NCBI GenBank assembly: GCA_963840835.1
Contig: CAWJAM010000002.1
Coordinates: 62,001 to 126,000, forward strand
Source of the DNA: Rubrobacter_D sp963840835
GTDB lineage: Bacteria; Actinomycetota; Rubrobacteria; Rubrobacterales; Rubrobacteraceae
Length of the DNA stretch: 64,000 nt
Reading direction: 5' to 3'
Both the position numbers and the translations under genes were made by a program. Shown here one piece after another: positions 25,523 to 34,767 of the stretch (positions are counted from its first letter, which is position 1; each line of letters starts with the position of its first letter). The notes below the pieces were generated by a model that was not told the DNA's origin, searched no databases, and saw only the letters and a program-made list of their open reading frames with translations.

Positions 25523-26425
25523 CTAACCGCGCTCGCCCACGGTGATCTCGACCTCCGCAAGCTCACCGCCGCGCACTAGCCTGACGGACACGGGGCGCCC
25601 GACCCTCTCACCGGCTAGCAGAACGAGCAGGTCGTCGGTGTCCTCGACGGGCTGGCCGTCCAGCGTCGCGAGGATATCGCCCACGATAAGACCGCCACGT
25701 CCCGCAGGACTACCATCCTCGACGCCGACGACCAGCAGTCCGCCCTTCTGCGTCAGCCCGAGACGCTCTGTGTCGGGGAGGCGGACCGGCTGGCTCAGGA
25801 TGCCGAGGTATCCGCGCTTGAGGGAGCCCCGCTCCGAGAGGGTATTCGCGGTGCGCCACGCGACGTCGGCCGGTATGGCGAAGGCCGCACCGCGTCCCCA
25901 GCCAGAGACCATGATGCCAAGTACCCTGCCCCGCGCGTCGATGAGCGGTCCTCCCGAGAGACCGGGGTAAGGCGTCGCGTCGGTCTGTATGTAGCGCTCC
26001 AGCCTCGGTCCCCGACGGCTGCGCACCGGGCCTCCGACGGAGCTCACGACGCCGAGCGTGGCCCTCGGTCCCTCCCCATGCGAGTGGCTCCCCACGGCGA
26101 GGGAGATCTGGCCTACCCGTGCGTCGCCCTCTGCGGCCGTGGCGGGTTCGACATCGAGGCCATCCACGCGGAGCAGCGCGAGGTCCGTCGAGTGATCCCT
26201 CCCCGCGAACCGCGCAGGCAGGGTTCTCCCGTCGGCAGTCACCACCGAGAGGTCCTCCTCACGCTCGAGCACGTGGCTCGCCGTCAGCACCATATCCTGC
26301 GCGAAGACCACACCGCTCCCCGAGCGGCGCCTCCGCCCGTTCACGCGCACCACCGAGGCGGCGACGCTCTCTACCGCATCCGCCATACCGTCGGACAGAG
26401 CGCCCAAAGTATCCTTTTGATCCAT
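25523..26425 (-). CDS. HtrA/DegP-like serine protease with PDZ domain, no signal peptide (first of pair)
   Basis: 300 residues beginning MDQKDTLGALSDG, without a signal peptide. Triad residues are seen in LTASHV, STDLALLRV and GLSGGPL; the usual Asn before the catalytic Ser (GNSGG) is Leu here, which may weaken the oxyanion site. The PDZ region has GLIVGDILATLDGQPVEDTD. It is the promoter-proximal gene of the protease pair and about as long as its neighbour, so the pair probably arose by duplication and may form mixed oligomers. Upstream lies only a repeat-rich gap. Confidence 0.83.
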   Translation of the reverse strand: MDQKDTLGALSDGMADAVESVAASVVRVNGRRRRSGSGVVFAQDMVLTASHVLEREEDLSVVTADGRTLPARFAGRDHSTDLALLRVDGLDVEPATAAEGDARVGQISLAVGSHSHGEGPRATLGVVSSVGGPVRSRRGPRLERYIQTDATPYPGLSGGPLIDARGRVLGIMVSGWGRGAAFAIPADVAWRTANTLSERGSLKRGYLGILSQPVRLPDTERLGLTQKGGLLVVGVEDGSPAGRGGLIVGDILATLDGQPVEDTDDLLVLLAGERVGRPVSVRLVRGGELAEVEITVGERG

Positions 26426-26517
26426 GATCCTCTCCTGATCTATTGCCTGATACGACTACTCTATCCTCGACCCCCGAAACGGGCATCACCCGTCCGGCTA
26501 GTCTTCGCCCGGAAGAA

Positions 26518-26640
26518 CGGCTAGTTGTCAGCACGCTCCCTACGGTCGCTTGTCGGCATGCTCAGGCCTTACGGCCTTCGCTTGTCAGCAACGCTTCGGG
26601 CCTTCGGCCCTCGCTTTCAGCTTTTCGGCATGAGTGGGAA
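26518..26640. repeat. Repeat family B array
   Basis: Several units of CTTGTCAGCA or CTTGTCGGCATG alternate with short mirror hairpins (CCTTACGG-type, GGGCCTTCGGCCC). It lies in the gap between the divergent protease operon and the glycosyltransferase gene. Confidence 0.7.
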
Positions 26641-26695
26641 GAACGTTCGTTGGGCAACTCCGGGCTAGAGATGCTGTGAGTAGAATGAAAGGGGA

Positions 26696-28033
26696 GTGTT
26701 TGAGGAGCGGTGGGGCGCACATCGGGAAGGAGTTTGCATCAGGATCGTCATAACGACGGCCGGTTCGAGGGGTGACGTGCAACCTTGCGTCGCCCTGGGG
26801 CTGGGCCTAGAGAAAGCCGGCCACCTGGTGACGGTAGCGACCTGGGCGCCGTTTCGGGAGTTCGTCGAGGGTAGAGGGCTCCTATTTCATCCGGTCGCCG
26901 GGCCTGACCCGAACCGGCTCGTGGAGGCCCTGGTCGAAGCCGGGGGCAATCCGTTCGAGTACGCCAGACGATTTCGCGGGCTCCTGCGTCCTCACGTCGT
27001 CAGGGGCTTCCACGACTGCCTCGCCGCCTGCAGGGAGGCCGATGCCATCATCTACACGCCGCTCGGGTTCGCCGGCTACATGGTGGCCGAGCGCCTTCGG
27101 CTTCAGGCGGTCGGGAGCGTGGTACAGCCGCTCTTCGTGCGCACGGGCCGATATCCCAGCTCCGTGCTAGGACGGCCTCCTGGCGGCTCGATCCTGGCCG
27201 GGACGCCGAAGCTGGGCGAACTATACAATCACCTTACACATCTCACGGTCGAGCAGCTCTACTGGCGAACCGTGCAGCCCCTGGTTGCCGACCTACGCGA
27301 GGAAGTGGGACTCACCCCGATGCCGCCGCTGCTCGGCCCCTTCTGGCGTATGCACAGGGAGCACAGTCCATTGCTGTTGGGATGGAGCAGCCACGTTCTG
27401 CCGGAGAGCGCGGACCGGGAGGCCTGGATGCGCACCACCGGCTACTGGTTCCTGGACCCGGAGAGAGACTGGCGACCGCCCGAGGAGTTGCAGTCGTTCC
27501 TGGAAGCCGGCGAGCCTCCAGTGTCGCTCTGCCTGGGCAGCATGGGCGACATCGAGTCCGTTCGCAGGGGCCGGATCTTCACCTTGACGGCAAGGGCGCT
27601 GAGGCTTGCCGGAAGGCGGGGAGTCTTGCTAGGTAGTAGCGGTGGGGGCGAAGTCAGGCTACCGGACAACGTTATACAGATAGCCGGAGAAGTGCCGTAC
27701 GGCTGGCTCTTCCGACGGGTCGAGGTGGCCGTGCACCACGGCGGCGCGGGTACCACGGCAGAGGCCCTGAGGGCCGGTGTCCCGTCCGTGGTCATCCCTG
27801 TGGTCCCGGATCAGGCATTCTGGGGCTGGAGGGTAGCCGCCCTGGGTGCTGGACCTGACCCGATCCCACCAAAACGCCTCACCGCCGAACGCCTCGCTTC
27901 GGCCATCCTAAAGGCTGCAAGCGACACGGATATGCGCAGACGGTGCAAGGAGCTTGGAGAGAAGATATCGGCCGAAGACGGGGTCACCAGGGCAGTAGAA
28001 GCATTCGAGGAGCACGTCGGAAAGAGACGCTAG
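26696..28033 (+). CDS. Glycosyltransferase, UDP-glucosyltransferase/MGT-like (GT1/GT28 type)
   Basis: 445 residues. The N-terminal nucleotide-fold domain opens with VITTAGSRGDVQPCVALGLG, the hallmark of sterol-glucosyltransferase-like enzymes. The C-terminal donor-binding half has VAVHHGGAGTTAEALRAGVP and VVPDQAFWGWRVAALGAG. It should transfer a sugar from a nucleotide sugar to a lipid or other hydrophobic acceptor; nothing nearby names the acceptor. The GTG at 26696 has AAAGGGG almost abutting it, so the start is uncertain; homologues start about 15 residues later, where only an ATC follows GGAG. It stands alone between divergent and convergent neighbours. Confidence 0.85.
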   Translation: MFEERWGAHREGVCIRIVITTAGSRGDVQPCVALGLGLEKAGHLVTVATWAPFREFVEGRGLLFHPVAGPDPNRLVEALVEAGGNPFEYARRFRGLLRPHVVRGFHDCLAACREADAIIYTPLGFAGYMVAERLRLQAVGSVVQPLFVRTGRYPSSVLGRPPGGSILAGTPKLGELYNHLTHLTVEQLYWRTVQPLVADLREEVGLTPMPPLLGPFWRMHREHSPLLLGWSSHVLPESADREAWMRTTGYWFLDPERDWRPPEELQSFLEAGEPPVSLCLGSMGDIESVRRGRIFTLTARALRLAGRRGVLLGSSGGGEVRLPDNVIQIAGEVPYGWLFRRVEVAVHHGGAGTTAEALRAGVPSVVIPVVPDQAFWGWRVAALGAGPDPIPPKRLTAERLASAILKAASDTDMRRRCKELGEKISAEDGVTRAVEAFEEHVGKRR

Positions 28034-28053
28034 GAACACCTCACCTTCCTCGC

Positions 28054-28749
28054 CTACCAGGGAACCGGCTGCCGGTCGCGGAAGAAGCCGCCGGTGGGAC
28101 CGCTGTTTGGCAATGTCGCCGCCCACACTAGGGCTTCTGCGCCGTCTTCGACGGGGCGCGTGGCGCCGGATCCGCCCATCTCGGTCTGCACCCATCCCGG
28201 GTTGACGGCGTTGACGAGGATGCCGCTCCCGCGAAGCTCGGAGGCCAGAATGCGCGTGAGGACGTTGAGGGCGGTCTTCGAGACTCGGTAGCCCGGGGAG
28301 CCGCCGCCCATGTCCTCAAGGGCGGCGAGCCCCGTCGAGACGTTGACGATGCGCCCGTAGCCGTTGCGCCGCATCAGGGGGATGGCCAGCTCGCACAGGC
28401 GCCAGGCCCCGAAAAGGTTGGCCTCCAGCGCCTCCTTCACCCGGTCGAGGTCGGCGTCCACGCCGCGCTGGCCTTCGTCGTTGGAGATGGCGGCGTTGTT
28501 CACCAGGATGTCGAGCCGCCCGAACTCGTCTTCGACAGAGGCCGAGAGCCGCTCGACGCTCTCGGGGTCAGCCACGTCCAGTTGGCGGACGACCACGCCA
28601 TCGGGGAGTCCCGCGGCGGCGGCCCGGCCCTGCTCGTCGTCGCGGGAACCCATGACCACAGCGACTCCCCGTTCGGAGAGCTGGCGACAGACCTCCAACC
28701 CTATGCCCCGGTTTCCCCCGCTTACCAGCGCGACCCGCCCGTTCTCCAT
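28054..28749 (-). CDS. Short-chain dehydrogenase/reductase
   Basis: 231 residues from ATG 28749, with GGGAGG upstream. The motif SGGNRGIGLEV suits NADPH-dependent carbonyl-reductase-like SDRs (the usual TGxxxGIG with Thr replaced by Ser), followed by VNNAAIS and the catalytic YRVSK. PGWVQTEMGGSGATRPVEDG near the end resembles the carbonyl reductase/SDR21C group. No neighbouring gene suggests the substrate. It converges with the glycosyltransferase gene, with 20 bases between stops. Confidence 0.85.
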   Translation of the reverse strand: MENGRVALVSGGNRGIGLEVCRQLSERGVAVVMGSRDDEQGRAAAAGLPDGVVVRQLDVADPESVERLSASVEDEFGRLDILVNNAAISNDEGQRGVDADLDRVKEALEANLFGAWRLCELAIPLMRRNGYGRIVNVSTGLAALEDMGGGSPGYRVSKTALNVLTRILASELRGSGILVNAVNPGWVQTEMGGSGATRPVEDGAEALVWAATLPNSGPTGGFFRDRQPVPW

Positions 28750-28797
28750 CACGCAACCTCCCATTTTTCAGGTCCATTCTCAACGATACTAGAACTC

Positions 28798-29259
28798 CTA
28801 CCCACCGAGAAGCCCGAACGCGACATCTACCGCTTCATGCGGCGAGGACGCCACGACCACGTGTTCCCCGAGGTTCCAACTCTCGAGGACCACCACGGGC
28901 CGCCCGACTTTTCTGGCAAGCCCTATCTCCGAGAGCGTACCGTACTCCCCGCCGACGGCAATGACAACGTCCCCTGAACACACCACCGCCAGGTTCCTCG
29001 CCTGGCCCACGCCCGTTGCCACCGAGTACGCAAGGTACCCGTTCTGCCTACTCCGGTCCTCGTCAGGCAGGACGCCGATAGCGACGCCGCCGGCCTCGGT
29101 GGCCCCGCGGCCCGCGGCCTCCATCACACCGGAGAGGCCGCCGCAGACGACGGTGCCTCCCCGCTCGGCGACGAGTCTGCCTACCGTACGCGCCTTCTCG
29201 TAGAGTTCATCTGTGGCTACGCCAGATCCAACGACGGCCACGTACACTCTGCCGGTCAC
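28798..29259 (-). CDS. LOG/TIGR00725-type Rossmann protein
   Basis: 153 residues. The fold is that of LOG and lysine-decarboxylase-like proteins: VAVVGSG at the start, CGGLSGVMEAAGRGA and GGEYGTLSEIGLARK. Classical LOG enzymes release cytokinin bases from nucleotides using PGGxGTxxE; here the motif is GGEYGTLSE, which places it in the shorter TIGR00725 group whose activity is unproven. The start overlaps the helicase stop by 4 bases, implying translational coupling to a DNA-repair-type helicase. Confidence 0.78.
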   Translation of the reverse strand: MTGRVYVAVVGSGVATDELYEKARTVGRLVAERGGTVVCGGLSGVMEAAGRGATEAGGVAIGVLPDEDRSRQNGYLAYSVATGVGQARNLAVVCSGDVVIAVGGEYGTLSEIGLARKVGRPVVVLESWNLGEHVVVASSPHEAVDVAFGLLGG

Positions 29260-31538
29260 AGGGTCGGGTAGCGGCTCGTCTGCCCGAGCAGGTACCTGAG
29301 GAAGCTGACGGCCCCGTCCTTGCTCAGGGGCTCGTTCCAGTTACCGCACTTGGGGGATTGTATGCACGCCGGGCATCCCTTCTCGCAGGGGCAACGTGTT
29401 ATGACGCCCAACGTGTCGCGGGCCAGGGACTCGAAGGCGTCGTAGCCGCGCCTGGAGATACCGACGCCGCCGGGATAGCCGTCGTAGACGAAGACCGTGG
29501 GGAGGCGACTCTGGCGGTGTACGGGGGTGGAGAGGCCACCTATATCGGCGCGGTCGCACATGGCGAAGAGTGGAAGGAGCCCGATTATGCCGTGCTCCCC
29601 GGCGTGCAACGCGCCCCCGAAGCTCTCGAAGCTTGGCCTCGCTTCCCTCGGGAGCGGCGGAAGCGTGACCCACAGGGCCTGCGTCTCGAGCGTAACGTCA
29701 GGGAGATCTAGGGGATAGACTCCGACCTCTTTGTCGTCGGCCACCCGAACTTTCTTGAAGTAGGTCACGGAGTCCGTCGTCCTCACCCTGCCCCAGTGGA
29801 GCGCCGAACCGTTCGCGAGGTCGCGATTCTCGATCTCATCCACGATCTCCACGTCTGTCTCGACGCGAGGCCTGGTGTAGTAGCGGTTGGGGACGCGGCG
29901 GGCGACGGCCCGGTGGGAACGAAGGTCCAGGCTCTCCACCTCGTAGTTGTTCCCACGGTGAAGATAGGTCGCGCCGGGATGCAGCTCGCCCGGAGCACGG
30001 GTAGCTTCTGCGGTGCCGATCAACTCCCCTTCGGCATCGGCTATTAGGACCGTCTCGGACGAGGCCGAGCGCAGCGAGATGTTGCGCGCCGGGTTGTCCC
30101 CTCCAACGTAAACCAGCCGGCCTCCGCTCGACGCGAGTAGTCTGGCCTCCATCATCGTCTTCGCCACGCTCCTGTAGGCGGGCCCGAAGTACTCCTCGTC
30201 GTCCGCGTCGAGCGGCGCCTCGTGGGCCGCCGCGAGGAGGTGCGGCCCGAGGATGTAAGGGTTCTCCATGGTTACCCTTGCCGCCTCGACCCTTCTGCCC
30301 AGGACCCTCGGCGGGTTCTCGATGAGGAACTGGTCGAGCGAGTCGCGGCCGGCGATGTACACGGCGAGGGCTGGGTCCTTGCCACGTCCCGCGCGTCCCC
30401 ACTGCTGCCAGATGGAGGCGACGCTTCCAGGGTAACCGCAGCAGACGACGGCGTCCAGGGCTCCCACGTCCACCCCCAGCTCCAGCGCGTTGGTCGAGAC
30501 GACGCCGAGCAGGTCGCCGCGGAAGAGGCGGCCTTCGATCTCCCGCCGTTCCCTGGGAGTATAGCCAGCGCGGTAAGGGGAGATCCTGCGCGCACCATCG
30601 ACGCCGAGCCTGTCCGCCGCGTAACGGTAGATCAACTCGGCAGACTTCCTAGACTTGGCGAAAGCAATGGTCCTCACACCCTGCGAGACGAGGTTGGCGA
30701 AGACGAGGGCCCCCTCGGTCAAGAGGCTCCGCCGCTCCCCCTTCTCCTTGTCCAGCAGCGGAGGGTTGCGGAAGACGACTCGCCGCTCGCCTGTAGATGC
30801 ACCATCGTTGTCCACGAGGCTGAAAGGGAGGCCCGTCAGGCTCTCGGCAAGTTCCTGGGGGTTGGCTATCGTGGCGCTAGTGAGGACGAACCTAGGGTCG
30901 CCACCGTGCAGCCTCGCAACACGCCTGAGCCGCCTGAGCACCGCTGCGACGTGCGAGCCGAAGACGCCGCGCAGCACGTGCGCCTCGTCGACGGCAATTA
31001 TCTTTAGATTGCGAAGGAAGTCGGCCCAGGCCTCGTGGTTGGGCAGGATACCGATGTTCAGCATGTCGGGGTTGGTGAGCAGGATGTTCGCCCTGCGCCT
31101 GATGCCGGCGCGAAGAGCGTGGGGCGTGTCCCCATCATAGGTCGCCGGATGGACGCCGCTCAGCCCGAGGGCTTCGATCTTGCCGAGCTGATCCTGGGCC
31201 AGAGCCTTCGTCGGATAAAGGAAGACCGCGCGCCGACTCGTATTGTCCAGAGCGTTCTGAAAAGCGGGGACCTTGTAGCACAAAGACTTCCCGCTAGCCG
31301 TCGCCGTGGCCACCACAACGTTCTCACCAGCCCGTACCCGCTCGTAGGCCTCCAACTGATGCGAATACAACCTCGAAGCGCCCATCTTGCGCAGCGCCTC
31401 CAAGAGCTCGGGCCGAAGCTCGGGCAACTTCACGAGCGTCGCCTCCCGGGGCGGCAAACTGGCAACGGTATCCCCGAGCGACTCCACAGCCCGACGACTC
31501 ATCCCTGCCAGCGAACTCTCGACTTGTATCTTAGCCAT
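29256..31538 (-). CDS. DEAD/DEAH-box helicase with C-terminal DUF1998/MZB zinc region (MrfA/YprA-like)
   Basis: 760 residues. Superfamily 2 motifs are in order: Q-like YSHQLEAYERV, motif I ATASGKSL, II DEAHVLRGVFG, III SATIANP, and in domain 2 TNALELGVDVG and QQWGRAGRG. The C-terminus carries the four-cysteine cluster CPCEKGCPACIQSPKCGNW that defines the MrfA/YprA group, DNA helicases implicated in mitomycin crosslink repair in Bacillus and in nucleic-acid processing elsewhere. Placement just downstream of recR-ybaB-dnaX fits a repair role. The gene overlaps the LOG-like gene. RNA-helicase activity cannot be excluded. Confidence 0.88.
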   Translation of the reverse strand: MAKIQVESSLAGMSRRAVESLGDTVASLPPREATLVKLPELRPELLEALRKMGASRLYSHQLEAYERVRAGENVVVATATASGKSLCYKVPAFQNALDNTSRRAVFLYPTKALAQDQLGKIEALGLSGVHPATYDGDTPHALRAGIRRRANILLTNPDMLNIGILPNHEAWADFLRNLKIIAVDEAHVLRGVFGSHVAAVLRRLRRVARLHGGDPRFVLTSATIANPQELAESLTGLPFSLVDNDGASTGERRVVFRNPPLLDKEKGERRSLLTEGALVFANLVSQGVRTIAFAKSRKSAELIYRYAADRLGVDGARRISPYRAGYTPRERREIEGRLFRGDLLGVVSTNALELGVDVGALDAVVCCGYPGSVASIWQQWGRAGRGKDPALAVYIAGRDSLDQFLIENPPRVLGRRVEAARVTMENPYILGPHLLAAAHEAPLDADDEEYFGPAYRSVAKTMMEARLLASSGGRLVYVGGDNPARNISLRSASSETVLIADAEGELIGTAEATRAPGELHPGATYLHRGNNYEVESLDLRSHRAVARRVPNRYYTRPRVETDVEIVDEIENRDLANGSALHWGRVRTTDSVTYFKKVRVADDKEVGVYPLDLPDVTLETQALWVTLPPLPREARPSFESFGGALHAGEHGIIGLLPLFAMCDRADIGGLSTPVHRQSRLPTVFVYDGYPGGVGISRRGYDAFESLARDTLGVITRCPCEKGCPACIQSPKCGNWNEPLSKDGAVSFLRYLLGQTSRYPTL

Positions 31539-31565
31539 AGGCCTTCCGCAAGACTATCGGCCCAA

Positions 31566-31602
31566 ACCAAAAAACCTGAAGCCTGAAACCTGTAGCCTAG
31601 GT
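31566..31602. repeat. Repeat family C element
   Basis: AAAACCTGAAGCCTGAAACC followed by TGTAGCC, in the gap between the helicase start and the recR stop. Confidence 0.6.
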
Positions 31603-31617
31603 TTGCAAAGCAAACCG

Positions 31618-32217
31618 CTAAAGCTCGCGTCTTCCGGCGAAGGCCCTTCCCAGGGTTACCTCGTCGGCGTACTCCAGGTCCCCGCCAACGGGGAGTCCGC
31701 TCGCCAGCGCCGTGACCCTGACAGGCAGGTCTTTCACCTCCTGCGCGATAAACAGCGCCGTCGCCTCGCCCGTCGTGTTCGGGTTGGTCGCGATGACTAG
31801 CTCGGTCGTGCCATCGCTGCGGACACGCTCTATGAGCTCGGCTATCCGCAGGTCTTCGGGTTCGATGCCATCCAGCGGAGAGAGCGAGCCACCGAGGACG
31901 TGGTAGAGGCCGCGGTACTCGTTGGTGCGTTCTATGGGGCCAATGTCGTAGGGATCTTCGACAACGCAGATCACGGACCTGTCCCTGCGGGCGTCGCGGC
32001 AGATCTCGCACTCCTCAGCCTCGGTCAGGTTGAAGCAGCGCTTGCAAGGTTTGATCTTCTCTTTGACCTCTTGCAGCGCCTCGGCGAGACCTACGGCGTC
32101 CGCTTTCTTGCCCCTGATCACGTGGAAGGCGATGCGCTGCGCGCTCCTCGGTCCGATGGAGGGCAGCTTGGAGAGCTCCGTTATGAGCCTCTCTACCGGC
32201 CTTGCGTAGGTCGCCAA
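31618..32217 (-). CDS. recR: Recombination mediator RecR
   Basis: 199 residues, standard for RecR, which loads RecA at gaps together with RecF and RecO. It has the N-terminal helix-hairpin-helix (LSKLPSIGPRSAQRIAFH), the zinc finger (CKRCFNLTEAEECEICRD) and the Toprim domain starting VICVVEDPYDIGPIE. The start is TTG at 32217, seven bases after the ybaB stop. The dnaX-ybaB-recR order is widely conserved in bacteria. Confidence 0.96.
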   Translation of the reverse strand: MATYARPVERLITELSKLPSIGPRSAQRIAFHVIRGKKADAVGLAEALQEVKEKIKPCKRCFNLTEAEECEICRDARRDRSVICVVEDPYDIGPIERTNEYRGLYHVLGGSLSPLDGIEPEDLRIAELIERVRSDGTTELVIATNPNTTGEATALFIAQEVKDLPVRVTALASGLPVGGDLEYADEVTLGRAFAGRREL

Positions 32218-32224
32218 AGAACCC

Positions 32225-32557
32225 CTAGAGACCGGGTATGTTCAGGCCGAGGTCCCCGAGGCCGCCGGTGATCCCACCCAGCTTCTTGCTGGCGAGCTCC
32301 TGGGAGCTGGCCATCGCCTCGTTGACGGCCGCGAGCACCATGTCCTGCAGCATCTCGACGTCCTCTGGGTCAACGACCTCGGGGTCTATCTCGATCGAAA
32401 CGAGCTCCATCCCGCCGGTCATCGTGGCCCTCACTGCCCCGCCGCCGGCGCTCGCCGTCACGGTCTCGTTCGCGAGCTCCTCCTGGGCCTGCTGCATCTG
32501 CTGCTGCATCTGCTGAACCTGCTGCATCATCTTGTTGACGTTCTGTCGCGGTGACAA
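32225..32557 (-). CDS. ybaB: YbaB/EbfC family nucleoid-associated protein
   Basis: 110 residues from TTG 32557 (ATG 32530 is the alternative), with GAGGAGA upstream. A Gln/Met-rich coiled coil (MMQQVQQMQQQMQQAQEEL) leads into the family core VRATMTGGMELVSIEIDPEV and VNEAMASSQELASKKLGG. YbaB dimers bind DNA and compact the nucleoid. Its place between dnaX and recR is the conserved one, although its link to repair is not settled. Confidence 0.93.
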   Translation of the reverse strand: MSPRQNVNKMMQQVQQMQQQMQQAQEELANETVTASAGGGAVRATMTGGMELVSIEIDPEVVDPEDVEMLQDMVLAAVNEAMASSQELASKKLGGITGGLGDLGLNIPGL

Positions 32558-32659
32558 ACCAAATTCTCCTCTCCAAACGCGCCGCGTATCCCAGGGCTCT
32601 TGTCCGGTAACGCGTCTACACGAAGTCCGAGCATAGAGTATACCGTTCGACGCTATCCG

Positions 32660-32702
32660 GGGCTGGAATCCTGAAGCCTGTAACCTGTTGCCTGAAGCCT
32701 AC
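32660..32702. repeat. Repeat family C element
   Basis: ATCCTGAAGCCTGTAACCTG and TTGCCTGAAGCC lie just after the dnaX stop, between dnaX and ybaB. A third copy of this kind in the same stretch is the one at 31566. Confidence 0.6.
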
Positions 32703-32703
32703 G

Positions 32704-34518
32704 TTACCCGCGCTCTTTCTCTCCGAACAGGCCGAACTCGCGTGCCATGTCGAAGACCTCACTCTGGGTGCGAATTACATCCTCACCCATCTCTCCCTGC
32801 TCGGGACCACCGTCCTCGGCGAGGGCCCCTCCCGCTCCGTTCGGATTCCCCATCTCGGGCTGCCCCTCTTCGGACGCCTGTTGCGGCTGCGGCGGCCGAC
32901 GTTCGATCGGGGCCGCCGGGTGCGGCTCTTCTGGGGTCGTGGCAGGTGCTTCTCCCCCCGCGGCCCTGACTTCGAGGCGCGGCTTCGACCCCAGGCGCTC
33001 CTCGAGGACCGCGCCCAGCTTCTCGATGTGTGCCTGTTCCTTCGCCATCCCTACGTGGAAGCTCTGCTCCTCGGGGTAAACGAGCCGCAGGACCTTGCCG
33101 TCGAAGCCTTCGACCCGCGCCTCGCCGTATACCGCGGCCGTGAGCGCCTGCCGGCGGCGCTTGAGCTCGCCCATGATCCCCTGCCACCCGGAGGCAAGGT
33201 CAACCCCGGTCTCCCGCCCGTCTTCGGATTCCTCCTGAATGGAGGCTGCTGTGGAGGGCGCATCGGATTCGGCACCTCCCTGTGCGGGCTCTCGCTCCAC
33301 GGGCCGCGGCTCCTCAGGCGCATCCTGCATAGTGTTCGCCACCGGGAACCGTGGGGGGCCAGGGGCGCCTCCGTTCTCCACAGCCTTCTCCAGCGTCTCC
33401 AGGCGGCCGAGGAGGGCTTCCAGATCCGGTTCCGTGTAATCACGAGTCAGCTTGAGGAAGACGAGCTCGAGCTCCAGCTTCGGGTCTCCGCCGCGTCGTA
33501 CGCGGTTCAGGGAGTCGCCGAGTGCTTCGACTAGCCGCACGACCTCGGCCGTTGGGACGGCGTTCGCCTGCTCTTCCAGTGGGGCCCGCTCTTCTGCCCC
33601 TACCCCGGCGAGCGCGACCTCGGGGGCGTGCGGGAGGAGCATCAGGTTGCGCAGGTGCGCGAGCAGTTCCCCGACGAACTGGCCCAGGTCTTTGCCCTCG
33701 TTGGAGAGACGGTCCACCATGCGCAGGGCGTCGGCAGCCCTGCGTTCGTGGAGGGCGTAGGTGGTTTCTATCAGGGCCTCAGGCCCGACGCCGCCGAGCA
33801 ACTCGCGCACCATTGGAGCCGTAACCTCGCCCTCCGCGAAAGACGAGAGCTGATCCAGAAGCCCCTCCGCGTCCCGGAAGGAACCTCTCCCCTCGCGCGC
33901 GATCACGGTCAGGGCCTCAGGTTCGACCTCGATGCCCTCGGCGTCGGAGATCCCCCTCAGCTTATCTGTCAACGTCTCGATGCTCGGGCGCCTGAAGTCG
34001 AAGCTCTGGCAGCGGCTTATGATGGTGGGCAAGACTTTGTGCTTCTCGGTAGTGGCGAGCACGAAAATGACATGCTCTGGCGGCTCTTCGAGCATCTTGA
34101 GGAGGGCGTTGAAGGCCTCCGTGGTCAGCATGTGGACCTCGTCAATGATATAGACCTTCATCCGCCCCGCGACGGGCGCAAGGTTAACCTTGTCCCTGAG
34201 GTCCCGGATCTCATCGATCCCCCGATTGGAGGCCGCGTCCATCTCGAGCACATCCATCGACGAGTTCCCCACGATGGCCCGACAGCTCTCGCACGTCCCA
34301 TCCGGCTCCGGCGTAGGCCCCTTCTCACAGTTCAACCCCATCGCCAAAACCTTTGCCGTACTAGTCTTCCCCGTCCCACGAGGACCACTGAACAGGTAGG
34401 CATGCGAGACCCGGTCCGTCTCGATGGCGCGCCTGAGCGTCCGCACAACGGGCTCCTGCCCCACGATCCCACTAAAAGCGCGCGGACGCCACTTGCGATA
34501 AAGCGTCGTGTGTTTCAT
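32704..34518 (-). CDS. dnaX: DNA polymerase III subunit gamma/tau
   Basis: 604 residues from ATG 34518 (MKHTTLYRKWRP, the usual opening); the frame is open to 34551 but the extra 11 residues are unlike the family. Clamp-loader AAA+ motifs: Walker A GPRGTGKTSTAK, a zinc-binding four-cysteine insert ending CESCRAIVG, IDEVHML and LEEPPEHVIFVLATT. Domain III and a Pro/Glu-rich tau-like tail follow from about residue 390. It loads the sliding clamp and ties the polymerase cores together. No clear slippage signal for making gamma was noticed. Confidence 0.95.
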   Translation of the reverse strand: MKHTTLYRKWRPRAFSGIVGQEPVVRTLRRAIETDRVSHAYLFSGPRGTGKTSTAKVLAMGLNCEKGPTPEPDGTCESCRAIVGNSSMDVLEMDAASNRGIDEIRDLRDKVNLAPVAGRMKVYIIDEVHMLTTEAFNALLKMLEEPPEHVIFVLATTEKHKVLPTIISRCQSFDFRRPSIETLTDKLRGISDAEGIEVEPEALTVIAREGRGSFRDAEGLLDQLSSFAEGEVTAPMVRELLGGVGPEALIETTYALHERRAADALRMVDRLSNEGKDLGQFVGELLAHLRNLMLLPHAPEVALAGVGAEERAPLEEQANAVPTAEVVRLVEALGDSLNRVRRGGDPKLELELVFLKLTRDYTEPDLEALLGRLETLEKAVENGGAPGPPRFPVANTMQDAPEEPRPVEREPAQGGAESDAPSTAASIQEESEDGRETGVDLASGWQGIMGELKRRRQALTAAVYGEARVEGFDGKVLRLVYPEEQSFHVGMAKEQAHIEKLGAVLEERLGSKPRLEVRAAGGEAPATTPEEPHPAAPIERRPPQPQQASEEGQPEMGNPNGAGGALAEDGGPEQGEMGEDVIRTQSEVFDMAREFGLFGEKERG

Positions 34519-34591
34519 GAGGCGTAACGTCGGCTCGAATGACTCACGCATCTAGTATACCCAAGTCCCCGGCTCGAACCATCGGGTAAGC

Positions 34592-34765
34592 ATGTCAGCA
34601 TTTCAGCACTTCAGCATTTCAGCTACTTGTACCGGCATGCGGCTCTTCCCATAAGGACAAGCTCGGAGGGCGGCGGAAGAACGCCAAGGAGAGGGTGACA
34701 CGCGCAGAGCCTCGCCACAGCGAGAGTAGCTGACGGCTGAAATGCTGAAGTGCTGACTAGCTAAA
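34592..34765. repeat. Repeat family A element, long form
   Basis: GTCAGCATTTCAGCACTTCA opens the element and GCTGAAATGCTGAAGTGCTG closes it, in inverted orientation, with about 110 bases of GC-rich sequence between. It lies between the dnaX start and the end of the SRP RNA gene. Confidence 0.75.
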
Positions 34766-34767
34766 TT

